A stretch of 64,000 bases of DNA from Camelimonas fluminis (GTDB taxonomy: Bacteria > Pseudomonadota > Alphaproteobacteria > Rhizobiales > Beijerinckiaceae). This document shows, one piece after another, positions 52,494 to 60,515 of this stretch (positions within the stretch are counted from its first letter, which is position 1; every line of letters begins with the position of its first letter). The position numbers were made by a program, and so were the translations under genes. The notes beneath the pieces are model-generated. The model had not been told where the DNA came from. It did not search any database and was given only the letters and a program-made list of their open reading frames with translations. The stretch spans positions 22,068 to 86,067 of the forward strand of contig NZ_BNCG01000007.1 in NCBI RefSeq assembly GCF_014656355.1, written 5' to 3'.

Positions 52494-53411
52494 ATGTTGC
52501 ATCGCCGCCTGCTGCTCGCCGCAGCAGCAACCCTCGCGCTCGCCGCCCCGTCTGTCGCCGCCGAAACCGGCGCCGCCTGGAAAGCGAAGTATCCCGAACT
52601 GGTCTACGCCATCATTCCCGCCGAGAATTCCGGCACGGTGCTCGATCGCTGGACGCCCTTCGTCGACTATCTCTCGAAGGAGCTGGGGGCCAGGGTGACG
52701 CTGCGCGTCGCCAACGACTATGCGGCGGTGATCGAGGGCCAGCGCTCCGGCAATATCCACATCGCCCAGTACGGACCGGCCTCCTACGCCCGCGCCCGCA
52801 TGACGGGCGTGAAGGTTGAGCCGTTCGCCATCGAGGTGAACCCGGACGGCACGCGCGGCTATTATTCGGTGCTGTGGACCAAAGCCGGCAGCCCATACCA
52901 GAAGATCGCGGACCTGAAGGGCAAAAATCTGTGTCTGGTCGATCCCAACTCGACCTCCGGCAACAACGTGCCCCGTTTCGCCATGAGCAAGATGGGCATC
53001 GAACCGGACAAGTTCTTCGGCAAGGTCGTCTACGCCGGCAGCCATGAGAACGTGATCTTCGCCATCAACCAGGGGACCTGCGACGCCGGCTTCAATCTCT
53101 GGGTCAGCGACACGGAATCGACCCTGCAGCGCATGGCGGCCAAGGGCGCCGTGAAGGCCGACGACTTCCGCATCATCTTCCGCTCCGAGCAGATCGTGAA
53201 CTCGCCGGTGGCCTATCTCACCGACCTGCCGGAGGACCTGCGCAAGGCGATCAGCGTCGCTGTCGTCTCCATGCCGCAGAAAGCCCCGGACGTGCTGAAG
53301 AAGATCTTCGATGGCAAGGGCGGCTCTTACCAGCCAGTCGATCACAAGGCCTATGAGCCGATCGTCCAGCTCAACGGCTTTGTCGACACCCTGCGCAAGA
53401 AGCGCTCCTGA
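52494..53411 (+). CDS. phnD: Phosphonate-binding periplasmic protein PhnD
   Basis: 305 residues. Signal peptide LLLAAAATLALAAPSVAAE. Mature domain of the PhnD/PtxB type II fold: LVYAIIPAENSGTVLDRWTPFVDYLSKELG, ANDYAAVIEGQRSGNIHIAQYGPASYARA, CLVDPNSTSGNNVPRFAM (phosphonate-binding turn) and VYAGSHENVIFAINQGTCDAGFN. Binds alkylphosphonates or 2-aminoethylphosphonate and passes them to PhnE. It lies 77 bases after phnC and is followed by a 28-bp palindrome. Confidence 0.95.
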   Translation: MLHRRLLLAAAATLALAAPSVAAETGAAWKAKYPELVYAIIPAENSGTVLDRWTPFVDYLSKELGARVTLRVANDYAAVIEGQRSGNIHIAQYGPASYARARMTGVKVEPFAIEVNPDGTRGYYSVLWTKAGSPYQKIADLKGKNLCLVDPNSTSGNNVPRFAMSKMGIEPDKFFGKVVYAGSHENVIFAINQGTCDAGFNLWVSDTESTLQRMAAKGAVKADDFRIIFRSEQIVNSPVAYLTDLPEDLRKAISVAVVSMPQKAPDVLKKIFDGKGGSYQPVDHKAYEPIVQLNGFVDTLRKKRS

Positions 53412-53423
53412 CCATTGGAAACG

Positions 53424-53451
53424 CCCGGACGGCGCGGCCGCGCCGTCCGGG
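53424..53451. terminator. 28-bp perfect palindrome after phnD
   Basis: Two exact 14-base complementary arms with no unpaired centre (CCCGGACGGCGCGG and its complement). It starts 12 bases after the phnD stop and may attenuate transcription or protect phnCD mRNA, giving more receptor than permease. Confidence 0.7.
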
Positions 53452-53526
53452 AATCCCGCAAGCATCAGATCAGGACGCCATCCGGTTCACGCCGGCGGGC
53501 TTCCCTGACGGCAGAGCCCGAACGTT

Positions 53527-54459
53527 GTGAAAGCTCCTTCTCTTCACGCTTTTGACCAGGCGCCCCGCCAGCCTCCTCGCCAGGACCCTGTGGGGTCGCA
53601 GGCGGATCACGCCCGCCACTGGCGCGAGGTCCAGCGCCGCAAGCGCGGACACACCCTGATGTTCTGCGCTGGACTGGCGGCGGCGACGCTGTGGTCGGCC
53701 TGGATGTCGGACGTCAACCTGTCGAAGCTGTTCAGCAACATCGGCAATTTCTTCGGATATTTCGACCGTATCCTGACGCTCGATTCCGGCCCCGCGATGG
53801 GGCGGCGGGTCTGGACGGCGCCTGGCGAATGGCTGTGGGGCCTCGACAAATGGCTGCCCCTGCTCGCCGACACGTTGCTGATGGCGTATCTTGGCACCCT
53901 GCTCGGCGCCCTCGGCGCCCTGGCGCTTTGCTTTGCGCCGGCCCGCAACCTGACGCCCAATCCGTGGGCGCGCGTGGCCGCCCGCCGGTTTCTCGAATTC
54001 TGTCGCACCGTGCCGGAAATCGTCTTCGCGCTGATCTTTGTGGTGGCTTTCGGTCTGGGCCCCATGGCCGGCGTGCTCGCCATCGCCGTGCACACGGCCG
54101 GCGCGCTGGGCAAGCAGTTCTCCGAGGTGGTGGAGAACATCGACATGAAGCCGGTGGAGGGCCTGATGGCCTCCGGCGCGGCGCGCTGGCCCACCATCCG
54201 CTTTGCGGTGATCCCGCAAATTCTCTCCAATGTGGTGAGCTATTGCCTGATGCGGTTTGAGATCAACGTGCGCGGCGCCTCCGTCATGGGCTTCGTCGGG
54301 GCCGGCGGCATCGGTCAGGACCTGATCGAGGCCATTCGCAAGTTCTACTACGCTGACGTCTCGGCGCTGCTGCTGCTGATCGTCCTGTGCGTCTGCGTCA
54401 TTGACTTCCTGTCGGAGAAGCTGCGCCACGCCCTGCTTGAACGCGAGGCGCACGCATGA
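53527..54459 (+). CDS. phnE: Phosphonate ABC transporter permease PhnE (1)
   Basis: 310 residues from GTG 53527. Several membrane segments, including LPLLADTLLMAYLGTLLGALGALALCF, and the ATPase-contact EAA-type loop NIDMKPVEGLMASGAARWPTIRFAVIPQI, followed by RGASVMGFVGAGGIGQDL. Inner-membrane channel half. A long charged N-terminal extension (HAFDQAPRQPPRQDPVGSQADHARHW) is characteristic of the larger of two PhnE proteins. Overlaps the second phnE by 4 bases. Confidence 0.94.
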   Translation: MKAPSLHAFDQAPRQPPRQDPVGSQADHARHWREVQRRKRGHTLMFCAGLAAATLWSAWMSDVNLSKLFSNIGNFFGYFDRILTLDSGPAMGRRVWTAPGEWLWGLDKWLPLLADTLLMAYLGTLLGALGALALCFAPARNLTPNPWARVAARRFLEFCRTVPEIVFALIFVVAFGLGPMAGVLAIAVHTAGALGKQFSEVVENIDMKPVEGLMASGAARWPTIRFAVIPQILSNVVSYCLMRFEINVRGASVMGFVGAGGIGQDLIEAIRKFYYADVSALLLLIVLCVCVIDFLSEKLRHALLEREAHA

Positions 54460-55346
54460 CCATCCCATCCGCGCCCGGGGCCATGCGCCTCACCCACGCC
54501 GACGCCGCCAGCATCGCCCGCATGCGGGCCCGCCATCCCGAGGCCTTCCACGCGCCGCCGCTGCGCCGCGCCGCGCCATACCTGATCGTTGCGCTGGCCA
54601 CGGCCCTCGCCGTCTTCGCCCTGTGGCGCTTCGAGTTTTCGCCTGTCAGGCTCGCGACGGGCCTGGCCAGGCTCGGCGACATGGCCGTGCTGATGGTCCC
54701 GCCCTGGCCGGGCGGCCTCGCCGAGGCGTGGACGGTGGTGAAGGCGCTCGGCGAAACTGTCGCCATCGCGTTTCTCGGCACGCTGCTGGCGACGGCATTC
54801 GCCTTTCCGGTGGCTTTTCTTGCCGCCCGCAACACCACGTTCAGCGGCGTGGCGCGCTTCCTGACCCGGCGCGGCCTCGACGGCGTGCGCGGCGTCGACA
54901 TGCTGATCTGGGCGCTGTTGTGGATCAATGTGGTCGGGCTTGGCCCCTTCGCCGGCGTGCTCGCGGTGATGACCAGCGACTTCGGCGCGCTCGGCAAGCT
55001 GTTCTCGGAGGCCATCGAGGCGGCGGACCGCAAACCCGTTGAAGGCGTTGCGTCCACCGGCGGCAGCCACTGGCGCCAGGTGCGCTTCGGCGTGCTGCCG
55101 CAGGTGTTGCCGGTGATCGCCGGCCAAGCGCTGTATTTCTTCGAGTCAAACACCCGCTCCAGCGCCATCATCGGCATCGTCGGCGCCGGCGGCATCGGCC
55201 TGTATCTGTCGGAGCAGATCCGCATGTTCGAGTGGCAGGGCGTCGCCTTCGCCATCATCCTGATCCTGATCGCCGTGGCGATTATCGACCGGATTTCCGG
55301 TGTCCTGCGCGCCGCCATCATCAACGGCGGCGTGCAGAAGCTGTAG
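54456..55346 (+). CDS. phnE: Phosphonate ABC transporter permease PhnE (2)
   Basis: 296 residues. Permease with EAADRKPVEGVASTGGSHWRQVRFGVLPQVLPVIAG as its ATPase-contact loop and RSSAIIGIVGAGGIGLYLSEQI. Together with the first PhnE it should form a heterodimeric channel, as in other alphaproteobacterial loci with two phnE genes. Translationally coupled by the 4-base overlap. Convergent with phnF 40 bases downstream. Confidence 0.94.
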   Translation: MTIPSAPGAMRLTHADAASIARMRARHPEAFHAPPLRRAAPYLIVALATALAVFALWRFEFSPVRLATGLARLGDMAVLMVPPWPGGLAEAWTVVKALGETVAIAFLGTLLATAFAFPVAFLAARNTTFSGVARFLTRRGLDGVRGVDMLIWALLWINVVGLGPFAGVLAVMTSDFGALGKLFSEAIEAADRKPVEGVASTGGSHWRQVRFGVLPQVLPVIAGQALYFFESNTRSSAIIGIVGAGGIGLYLSEQIRMFEWQGVAFAIILILIAVAIIDRISGVLRAAIINGGVQKL

Positions 55347-55386
55347 GACCGGGTGCTCTAACCTGTGGCTGGCCCTGTTCCCCCGC

Positions 55387-56151
55387 TCAAGGGGAGGCGG
55401 AGCCTGGAAGCGCCTGACCCGGGTTCCGGATTTCAAACTCGACGCGGTCCGCCGCGAATAGCGAGCGGGTCGCCTGGATCGGAACACCGTCCAGATCGAC
55501 ATTGACGCTGTCCACCACCAGCAGCGGTCGGCCCGGCGCCAGTTCCAGCAAGGTCGCCTCTTCAGGCCTGGACATCCGCGCGCCGATCCGCGTCGACGCC
55601 CGGGTGTAATCGTTGACCCCGAGCGCCGCGAAAGCCCGGGTGAAGGAGCCGCTTTCTCCGTATTGAGCCGCCAACCCGGCAAAACGGGGCAGCGGAACAT
55701 GCGTATAGGCCAGGGACAAGGGCGCGTCGTCGGCCCGGCTCAGCGTGGCCAGCCGCAGCGCCGGCGCACCCTCCGCCAGCCCCAGCGCCTCCGCCACCGC
55801 GGCGCTGGCGGCGACGGTTTCCGACGCGAGCAGCGCCCCCGACGCCTCGCGTCCGACCCGCGCGAGCGCGGCGGAAAAGCGGGTGCGCCGCGACAGGGGA
55901 TAGGGCAGCGGGGACGCCTCGACGAAGGTGCCGCGACCCTGGGTGGCGCGGACCAGGCCATCGGCCGCCAGCGCCGCCAGCGCCCGCCGCACCGTATGAC
56001 GGTTGACGCCAAACTGTCCCGCGAGGTCCGCCTCGGCCGGCAGGCGCGCGCCGGAGACAAGCCGGCCGGCGGCGATATCCGCCGCCAGCGCATCGGCGAT
56101 CTGCCGCCATGCGGCAAGGCCGCCGCCACGTTGCACCTGTCTGCTGTCCAT
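55387..56151 (-). CDS. phnF: GntR family (HutC type) regulator PhnF
   Basis: 254 residues from ATG 56151. Winged helix: AAWRQIADALAADIAAGRLV, then the HTH around LAGQFGVNRHTVRRALAALA, then LVRATQGRGTFVEA. The UTRA effector domain covers LSRRTRFSAALARVGREASGALLASETV through TLLELAPGRPLLVVDSVNVDLDGVPIQATRSLFAADRVEFEI. It likely represses the divergent phnGHIJKLMN operon through the dyad at 56441-56460. The ORF extending to 56298 lacks conserved residues. Confidence 0.93.
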   Translation of the reverse strand: MDSRQVQRGGGLAAWRQIADALAADIAAGRLVSGARLPAEADLAGQFGVNRHTVRRALAALAADGLVRATQGRGTFVEASPLPYPLSRRTRFSAALARVGREASGALLASETVAASAAVAEALGLAEGAPALRLATLSRADDAPLSLAYTHVPLPRFAGLAAQYGESGSFTRAFAALGVNDYTRASTRIGARMSRPEEATLLELAPGRPLLVVDSVNVDLDGVPIQATRSLFAADRVEFEIRNPGQALPGSASP

Positions 56152-56298
56152 CAATCCGTCAATCCGCCGTTGCTGTTGTGCGGGAGCGCCTTCCGACGGG
56201 ACGGAATCGCTGGTCGACCAGAAACCGTTCAAGACAGGAAAACATGAACCGGTTTGCGATCCGGGGCAAAGCCGGTTCACGCTGTACCGGATTCTCAC

Positions 56299-56320
56299 TC
56301 TATCCGTTTGAATGGATAGA
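56299..56320. promoter_or_regulatory. 7-bp-arm dyad on the phnF side
   Basis: TCTATCC (56299-56305) and GGATAGA (56314-56320) are exact complements around 8 bases. It is about 150 bases upstream of phnF and does not match the HutC consensus, so a different regulator may bind here. Confidence 0.45.
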
Positions 56321-56440
56321 TTTTCTTCACGGGAAACGGCATCCGCTTCGCTGGAAGGGCTCCAGATGATCCGCCGCCGCGCGGCGGCGTCAACCGGAAA
56401 CGCGCCGCCGTCATGCGGGTGTCACGGATCTTCGCCATAG

Positions 56441-56460
56441 TTGTCTATACAAATAGACAA
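56441..56460. promoter_or_regulatory. PhnF operator candidate upstream of phnG
   Basis: TTGTCTA (56441-56447) and TAGACAA (56454-56460) are perfect inverted repeats. The left part, GTCTATAC (56443-56450), matches the HutC-subfamily consensus GTMTAKAC. A second overlapping dyad, TTGTCTATACAA, spans 56441-56452. It ends 21 bases before the phnG start, so bound PhnF would block initiation. Confidence 0.78.
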
Positions 56461-56481
56461 CGTTCTGCGAAAGTCCCGATC

Positions 56482-56958
56482 ATGACTGATACGCCAGAAA
56501 TCGCCTCCAGTCTGACGCCCCTGCAGCAGGCGCGTCGCGCCGCCATGGCCATCTGCGCCGAAGCCACGCGCGAGGAGTTGGAAACCGTCGTGGCGGCGGT
56601 GGGCTATCCGGGAGCCGTCGCCATCCTGCGTCGGCCTGAAACCGGCCTCGTCCTGGTGCGTGGCCGCGCCGGGGGCGACGGCGACGCCTTCAATCTGGGC
56701 GAGATGACGCTGACCCGCTGCGTCGTGCGCCTTGACGACGGCGTTGAGGGTTACGCCTGGACGCCGGGTCGTGATGGCGCGCGAACACGGGCCGCCGCGA
56801 TCATTGACGCGTTGGTCCAGAGCCCGACGCACGCCAGTGATCTCGACGCCGCCATGACGCCGGTGCGCCAGCGCCTCGCCGACGACCTGGCGGTCGCCGA
56901 GAGCCGCACGGCCGCGACCCGGGTCAATTTTTTCACGATGGTCCGGGGCGAAGACTGA
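56482..56958 (+). CDS. phnG: C-P lyase subunit PhnG
   Basis: 158 residues. Core-complex subunit that with PhnHIJ forms the carbon-phosphorus lyase machine; with PhnI it supports formation of ribose-1-phosphonate triphosphate. Family blocks: RAAMAICAEATREELETVVAAVG, LRRPETGLVLVRGRAGGDGDAFNLGEMTLTRCVVRL and the C-terminal AESRTAATRVNFFTMVRGED. ATG 56482 begins the domain; upstream ORF sequence runs through the operator and is not coding. Its stop overlaps an ATG of the next gene. Confidence 0.93.
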   Translation: MTDTPEIASSLTPLQQARRAAMAICAEATREELETVVAAVGYPGAVAILRRPETGLVLVRGRAGGDGDAFNLGEMTLTRCVVRLDDGVEGYAWTPGRDGARTRAAAIIDALVQSPTHASDLDAAMTPVRQRLADDLAVAESRTAATRVNFFTMVRGED

Positions 56959-56978
56959 TGGCTCCGGGGAGACAACTG

Positions 56979-57656
56979 ATGACCGGCTTCGCTGATCCGG
57001 CGCTTGAATCGCAGCAGGCGTTCCGCGCCATCATGGAGGCGATGGCCCGCCCCACAAGCGTGCAGCCGCTGCCCACCGGCGTGCAGCCGCCGGCGCCGCT
57101 GTCGCCGGAACTGGCGGCGGTGATCCTCACGCTCGCCGACAATGACGTGGCTCTGTGGCTGGATGCGCCCCTGCGCGCCGCGCCGGAAGTGGCGCGTTAC
57201 CTGCGTTTTCACACCAGCGCCGCGCTGGTGGACAACCCCGCCGATGCGGATTTCGCCTTGATCGCCGCGCCGGAAGCCTGCCCACCGCTGGCGGCGTTCC
57301 GCCAGGGCGAGCCGCAGTTCCCCGAACGCGCCGCGACGCTGGTGCTCCAGGCCGACCGTTTCGACGCGCCCGACAGCCGCCGTTTCAGCGGCCCCGGCCT
57401 CGCCCCGGACGCCAGGGCATTGTCCGGCGACGTGGACGCTGCTTCGCCTGAAGGAATTCCGCCAGGTCAAAGCGATAGCGAGAAAACCCGGATCAGCGCG
57501 AACGAATCTGGCGTGCTGGCGGTGGCGCCGCTGCCCGCCGGCTTCGACCGGCAGATCACCCTGAACCGGGCGCAGTTTCCGCTCGGCGTCGACCTGATTT
57601 TCGTCGCGCCGGGCGCGGTGTCCGCCCTGCCCCGCAGCGCAATCCTGGAGGGCTGA
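56979..57656 (+). CDS. phnH: C-P lyase subunit PhnH
   Basis: 225 residues. Forms part of the PhnGHIJ complex. MTGFADPALESQQAFRAIMEAMARPTSVQPL is the usual N-terminus; ATG 56979 has a ggggaga RBS, while ATG 56958 (overlapping the phnG stop as TGATG) would add seven residues. Later blocks: LADNDVALWLDAPLRAAPEVARYLRFHT, FPERAATLVLQADRF and QITLNRAQFPLGVDLIFV. A ~25-residue polar insert (residues ~150-180: EGIPPGQSDSEKTRISANESG) is longer than in E. coli PhnH. Confidence 0.93.
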   Translation: MTGFADPALESQQAFRAIMEAMARPTSVQPLPTGVQPPAPLSPELAAVILTLADNDVALWLDAPLRAAPEVARYLRFHTSAALVDNPADADFALIAAPEACPPLAAFRQGEPQFPERAATLVLQADRFDAPDSRRFSGPGLAPDARALSGDVDAASPEGIPPGQSDSEKTRISANESGVLAVAPLPAGFDRQITLNRAQFPLGVDLIFVAPGAVSALPRSAILEG

Positions 57657-57660
57657 CGTC

Positions 57661-58800
57661 ATGTACGTGGCCGTGAAGGGCGGCGAAGCCGCCATTGCCA
57701 ACGCCCACCGCCTGCTCGCCGACGAGCGACGCGGCGACCGCAGCGTACCGGAGCTGGACGTGGCGCAAATCCGCGAGCAGATGAGTCTGCTGGTCGACCG
57801 CATCATGACGGAGGGATCTGTCTATGACCGGGACCTCGCCGCGCTGGCGCTGAAGCAGGCGCGCGGCGACGTCACCGAGGCGATTTTCCTGGTGCGCGCC
57901 TGGCGCAACACCTTGCCGCGCTTTGGCGCCTCGGCGCCGGTGGACACCGCAGCCATGCGTATTCGCCGCCGGGTGTCCGCTACCTGGAAGGACTTGCCAG
58001 GCGGCCAGGTGCTCGGGCCAACCTTCGATTACACCCACCGGCTGGTGGATTTCGCCCTCGCCGCTGGCGGCGAGCCCGAGGCCGCGGCCACTGCGGAGCC
58101 CGCCGACGACAGCCGCGACTGCCCCCGCGTCACCGACCTGCTCGATGACGAAAGCCTGATCGAGCGCCATGACGCCGTCGCCGATGGGCCAGCGCCGGAT
58201 CTCACCCGCGAGCCGCTGGCGTTTCCAGCGAACCGCAGCCTGCGTTTGCAGGCTCTGGCGCGCGGCGACGAAGGCTTCATCCTGGCGCTCGGCTATTCCA
58301 CCCAGCGCGGCTATGGCCGCACCCATCCGTTCGTCGGCGAAATCCGCACTGGCGATGTGGAGGTGTTCTTCACGCCTGAGGAACTGGGCTTTGCCGCGCC
58401 GCTCGGCCGCGTCACCCTCACCGAGTGCCAGATGGTGAACCAGTTTCACGGCTCGAAGGAGCGGCCGCCGCAATTCACGCGCGGCTACGGCCTCGCCTTT
58501 GGCGCGGCCGAGCGCAAGGCCATGGCGATGGCGCTGGTCGACCGCAGCCTGCGGGCGCGGGAGCTGGGCGAGGAGATGACCTCGCCGGCGCAGGACGAGG
58601 AATTCGTATTGGCCCACTGCGACCCGTTGCAGGCGACCGGCTTCGTCGAGCACCTGAAGCTGCCGCACTACGTCGACTTCCAGGCCGAACTGGAGCTGGT
58701 GCGCGGCATGCGCGCCGCCCATGCGGCGCGGCGTGACGCTCCAGCAAACAACGAAACCCTGACAGCGGACCCTGCGCCAGCCCGGGAGGCTGCAGAATGA
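57661..58800 (+). CDS. phnI: C-P lyase subunit PhnI
   Basis: 379 residues. The nucleosidase-type subunit that, with PhnG, H and L, exchanges adenine of ATP for the phosphonate. Blocks: MYVAVKGGEAAIANAHRLLADERRGD, AVKGG start typical of PhnI, YSTQRGYGRTHPFVGEIR, and ECQMVNQFHGSKERPPQFTRGYGLAFGAAERKAMAMALVDRSL. Length matches the family. Overlaps phnJ by 4 bases. Confidence 0.95.
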   Translation: MYVAVKGGEAAIANAHRLLADERRGDRSVPELDVAQIREQMSLLVDRIMTEGSVYDRDLAALALKQARGDVTEAIFLVRAWRNTLPRFGASAPVDTAAMRIRRRVSATWKDLPGGQVLGPTFDYTHRLVDFALAAGGEPEAAATAEPADDSRDCPRVTDLLDDESLIERHDAVADGPAPDLTREPLAFPANRSLRLQALARGDEGFILALGYSTQRGYGRTHPFVGEIRTGDVEVFFTPEELGFAAPLGRVTLTECQMVNQFHGSKERPPQFTRGYGLAFGAAERKAMAMALVDRSLRARELGEEMTSPAQDEEFVLAHCDPLQATGFVEHLKLPHYVDFQAELELVRGMRAAHAARRDAPANNETLTADPAPAREAAE

Positions 58801-59720
58801 ACCCCACCAGCTACGAACCCGCCAGCGGTTACAATTTCGCCTATCTGGACGAGCAGACCAAGCGGATGATCCGGCGCGCCATTCTCAAGGCGATCGCCAT
58901 TCCCGGTTACCAGGTTCCGTTCGCCTCGCGCGAGATGCCGATGCCCTACGGCTGGGGTACCGGCGGCGTGCAGGTGACGGCGGCGATCCTCGGCCCGCAG
59001 GACGTGCTGAAGGTCATCGACCAGGGCTCGGACGACACCACCAACGCCGTGTCGATCCGCAATTTCTTTCGCAAGACCGCGGGCGTCGCCGTGACGACGC
59101 GGACCGCGGACGCAAGCATCATCCAGACCCGCCACCGTATCCCGGAAACGCAGCTTTCCGCCGGCCAGGTGCTGGTTTACCAGGTGCCAATCCCGGAGCC
59201 GCTGCGCTTCCTGGAGCCGCGCGAAACCGAAACCCGCAAGCTGCACGCCCTGGGCGAATACGGGTTGATGTATGTAAAGCTTTACGAGGACATCGCCCGC
59301 AACGGCCATATCGCCACCACGTACGCCTATCCGGTGGAGGTGGCGGGTCGTTATGTCATGGACCCCTCGCCGATCCCCAAATTCGACAATCCGCGCATGC
59401 ACGACATGGCGGCGCTGCAACTGTTCGGCGCCGGCCGCGAAAAGCGCATCTACGCCGTGCCGCCGCACACCAGCGTGCGCAGCCTCGATTTCACCGACCA
59501 TCCGTTCACGCCGCAGGTCTTCACCGAGCCATGCGCCCTGTGCGCGGCGCGCGGCGTCTATCTGGATGAAGTCATTCTCGATGACCGGGGCCAGCGCATG
59601 TTCGTCTGCTCCGACACGGATTTTTGCGAGGAGCGCCGCGCCAGCGGTCATCGCGGCCATCTGCTGGGCGAGGCGCCCGCCGCGCTCTCCGGCCAGCCAG
59701 CGCAACAGGAGGCCTGCTGA
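58797..59720 (+). CDS. phnJ: Alpha-D-ribose 1-methylphosphonate 5-phosphate C-P lyase PhnJ
   Basis: 307 residues. Radical SAM-type enzyme that breaks the C-P bond, releasing methane or another hydrocarbon. Cluster ligands follow the exact PhnJ spacing C-x2-C-x21-C-x5-C at residues 246, 249, 271 and 277 (EPCALCAARG ... VCSDTDFCEERR). The glycyl radical site is Gly37 in AIPGYQVPFASREMPMPYG, equivalent to Gly32 of E. coli. Both active elements are intact, so the enzyme should be functional. Its TGA overlaps the phnK ATG. Confidence 0.97.
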   Translation: MNPTSYEPASGYNFAYLDEQTKRMIRRAILKAIAIPGYQVPFASREMPMPYGWGTGGVQVTAAILGPQDVLKVIDQGSDDTTNAVSIRNFFRKTAGVAVTTRTADASIIQTRHRIPETQLSAGQVLVYQVPIPEPLRFLEPRETETRKLHALGEYGLMYVKLYEDIARNGHIATTYAYPVEVAGRYVMDPSPIPKFDNPRMHDMAALQLFGAGREKRIYAVPPHTSVRSLDFTDHPFTPQVFTEPCALCAARGVYLDEVILDDRGQRMFVCSDTDFCEERRASGHRGHLLGEAPAALSGQPAQQEAC

Positions 59721-60514
59721 TGTCCGGCTTGCATGACCAGGATGAGGTTCCGCTGCTCGCGGTGCGTGGGCTGGCGAAATACTACGGCGCCCGTCGTGGT
59801 TGCGCCAACGTGAGCTTCGATCTGCACCAGGGCGAGGTGCTGGCCATCGTCGGCGAGTCCGGTTCGGGCAAATCCACTTTGCTCAACCTGATTGCCGCCG
59901 AACTGGAGCCGGACGCCGGTTCGGTGGCCTACCGCCTGCGCAGCGGCGAAACCCGCGATCTGTTCGGCATGGGCGAAGCCGAACGCCGGTTGCTGTTCCG
60001 CACCGACTGGGGCTTCGTGCGCCAGGACGCCGCCCAGGGCCTCCGCATGGGCGTCTCGGCCGGCGGCAATGTCGGCGAGCGGCTGATGATGACTGGCGCG
60101 CGCTGCTATGGCGACATCCGCGCCACGGCTGGCGACTGGCTCGAACGGGTGGAAATCGACCCACGCCGCATCGACGACGGCCCGCGCCAGTTCTCCGGCG
60201 GCATGCGCCAGCGATTGCAGATCGCCCGCAACCTGGTGACGCGGCCGCGTCTGGTGCTGATGGACGAACCGACCTCCGGCCTTGACGTGTCCGTGCAGGC
60301 CCGGCTGCTCGACCTGATCCGCAATCTGGTCGCGGAACTGGGCCTTGCCGTCATCATCGTCACCCACGATCTCGCCGTGGCGCGCCTGCTGTCGCACCGC
60401 ATGATGGTGATGAAGGGCGGCGCCGTGATCGAGGAAGGCCTGACCGACCGCGTGCTGGACGATCCACAGCATCCCTATTCGCAGCTTCTCGTTTCCTCCG
60501 TGTTGGCGGCCTGA
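59720..60514 (+). CDS. phnK: C-P lyase ATP-binding protein PhnK
   Basis: 264 residues. ABC-type ATPase that docks on the PhnGHIJ core. Walker A IVGESGSGKSTLLNLIAAEL, signature QFSGGMRQRLQIARNLV, Walker B RLVLMDEPTSGLDVSVQ, His switch VTHDLAVARLL. It resembles dipeptide-transport ATPases but has no permease partner, as expected for PhnK. ATG 59720 overlaps the phnJ stop by one base; the longer ORF inside phnJ is a shadow. Confidence 0.94.
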   Translation: MSGLHDQDEVPLLAVRGLAKYYGARRGCANVSFDLHQGEVLAIVGESGSGKSTLLNLIAAELEPDAGSVAYRLRSGETRDLFGMGEAERRLLFRTDWGFVRQDAAQGLRMGVSAGGNVGERLMMTGARCYGDIRATAGDWLERVEIDPRRIDDGPRQFSGGMRQRLQIARNLVTRPRLVLMDEPTSGLDVSVQARLLDLIRNLVAELGLAVIIVTHDLAVARLLSHRMMVMKGGAVIEEGLTDRVLDDPQHPYSQLLVSSVLAA

Positions 60515-60515
60515 C

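Larger units (their letters stand above)
56152..56481. promoter_or_regulatory. phnF / phnG divergent regulatory region
   Basis: 330 bases holding, from left to right, a dyad TCTATCC-N8-GGATAGA (56299-56320), a weak PHO-like pair GTCAT/GTCAC spaced 11 bases (56410-56425) and the PhnF-type operator (56441-56460), the last ending 21 bases before phnG. Confidence 0.6.
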
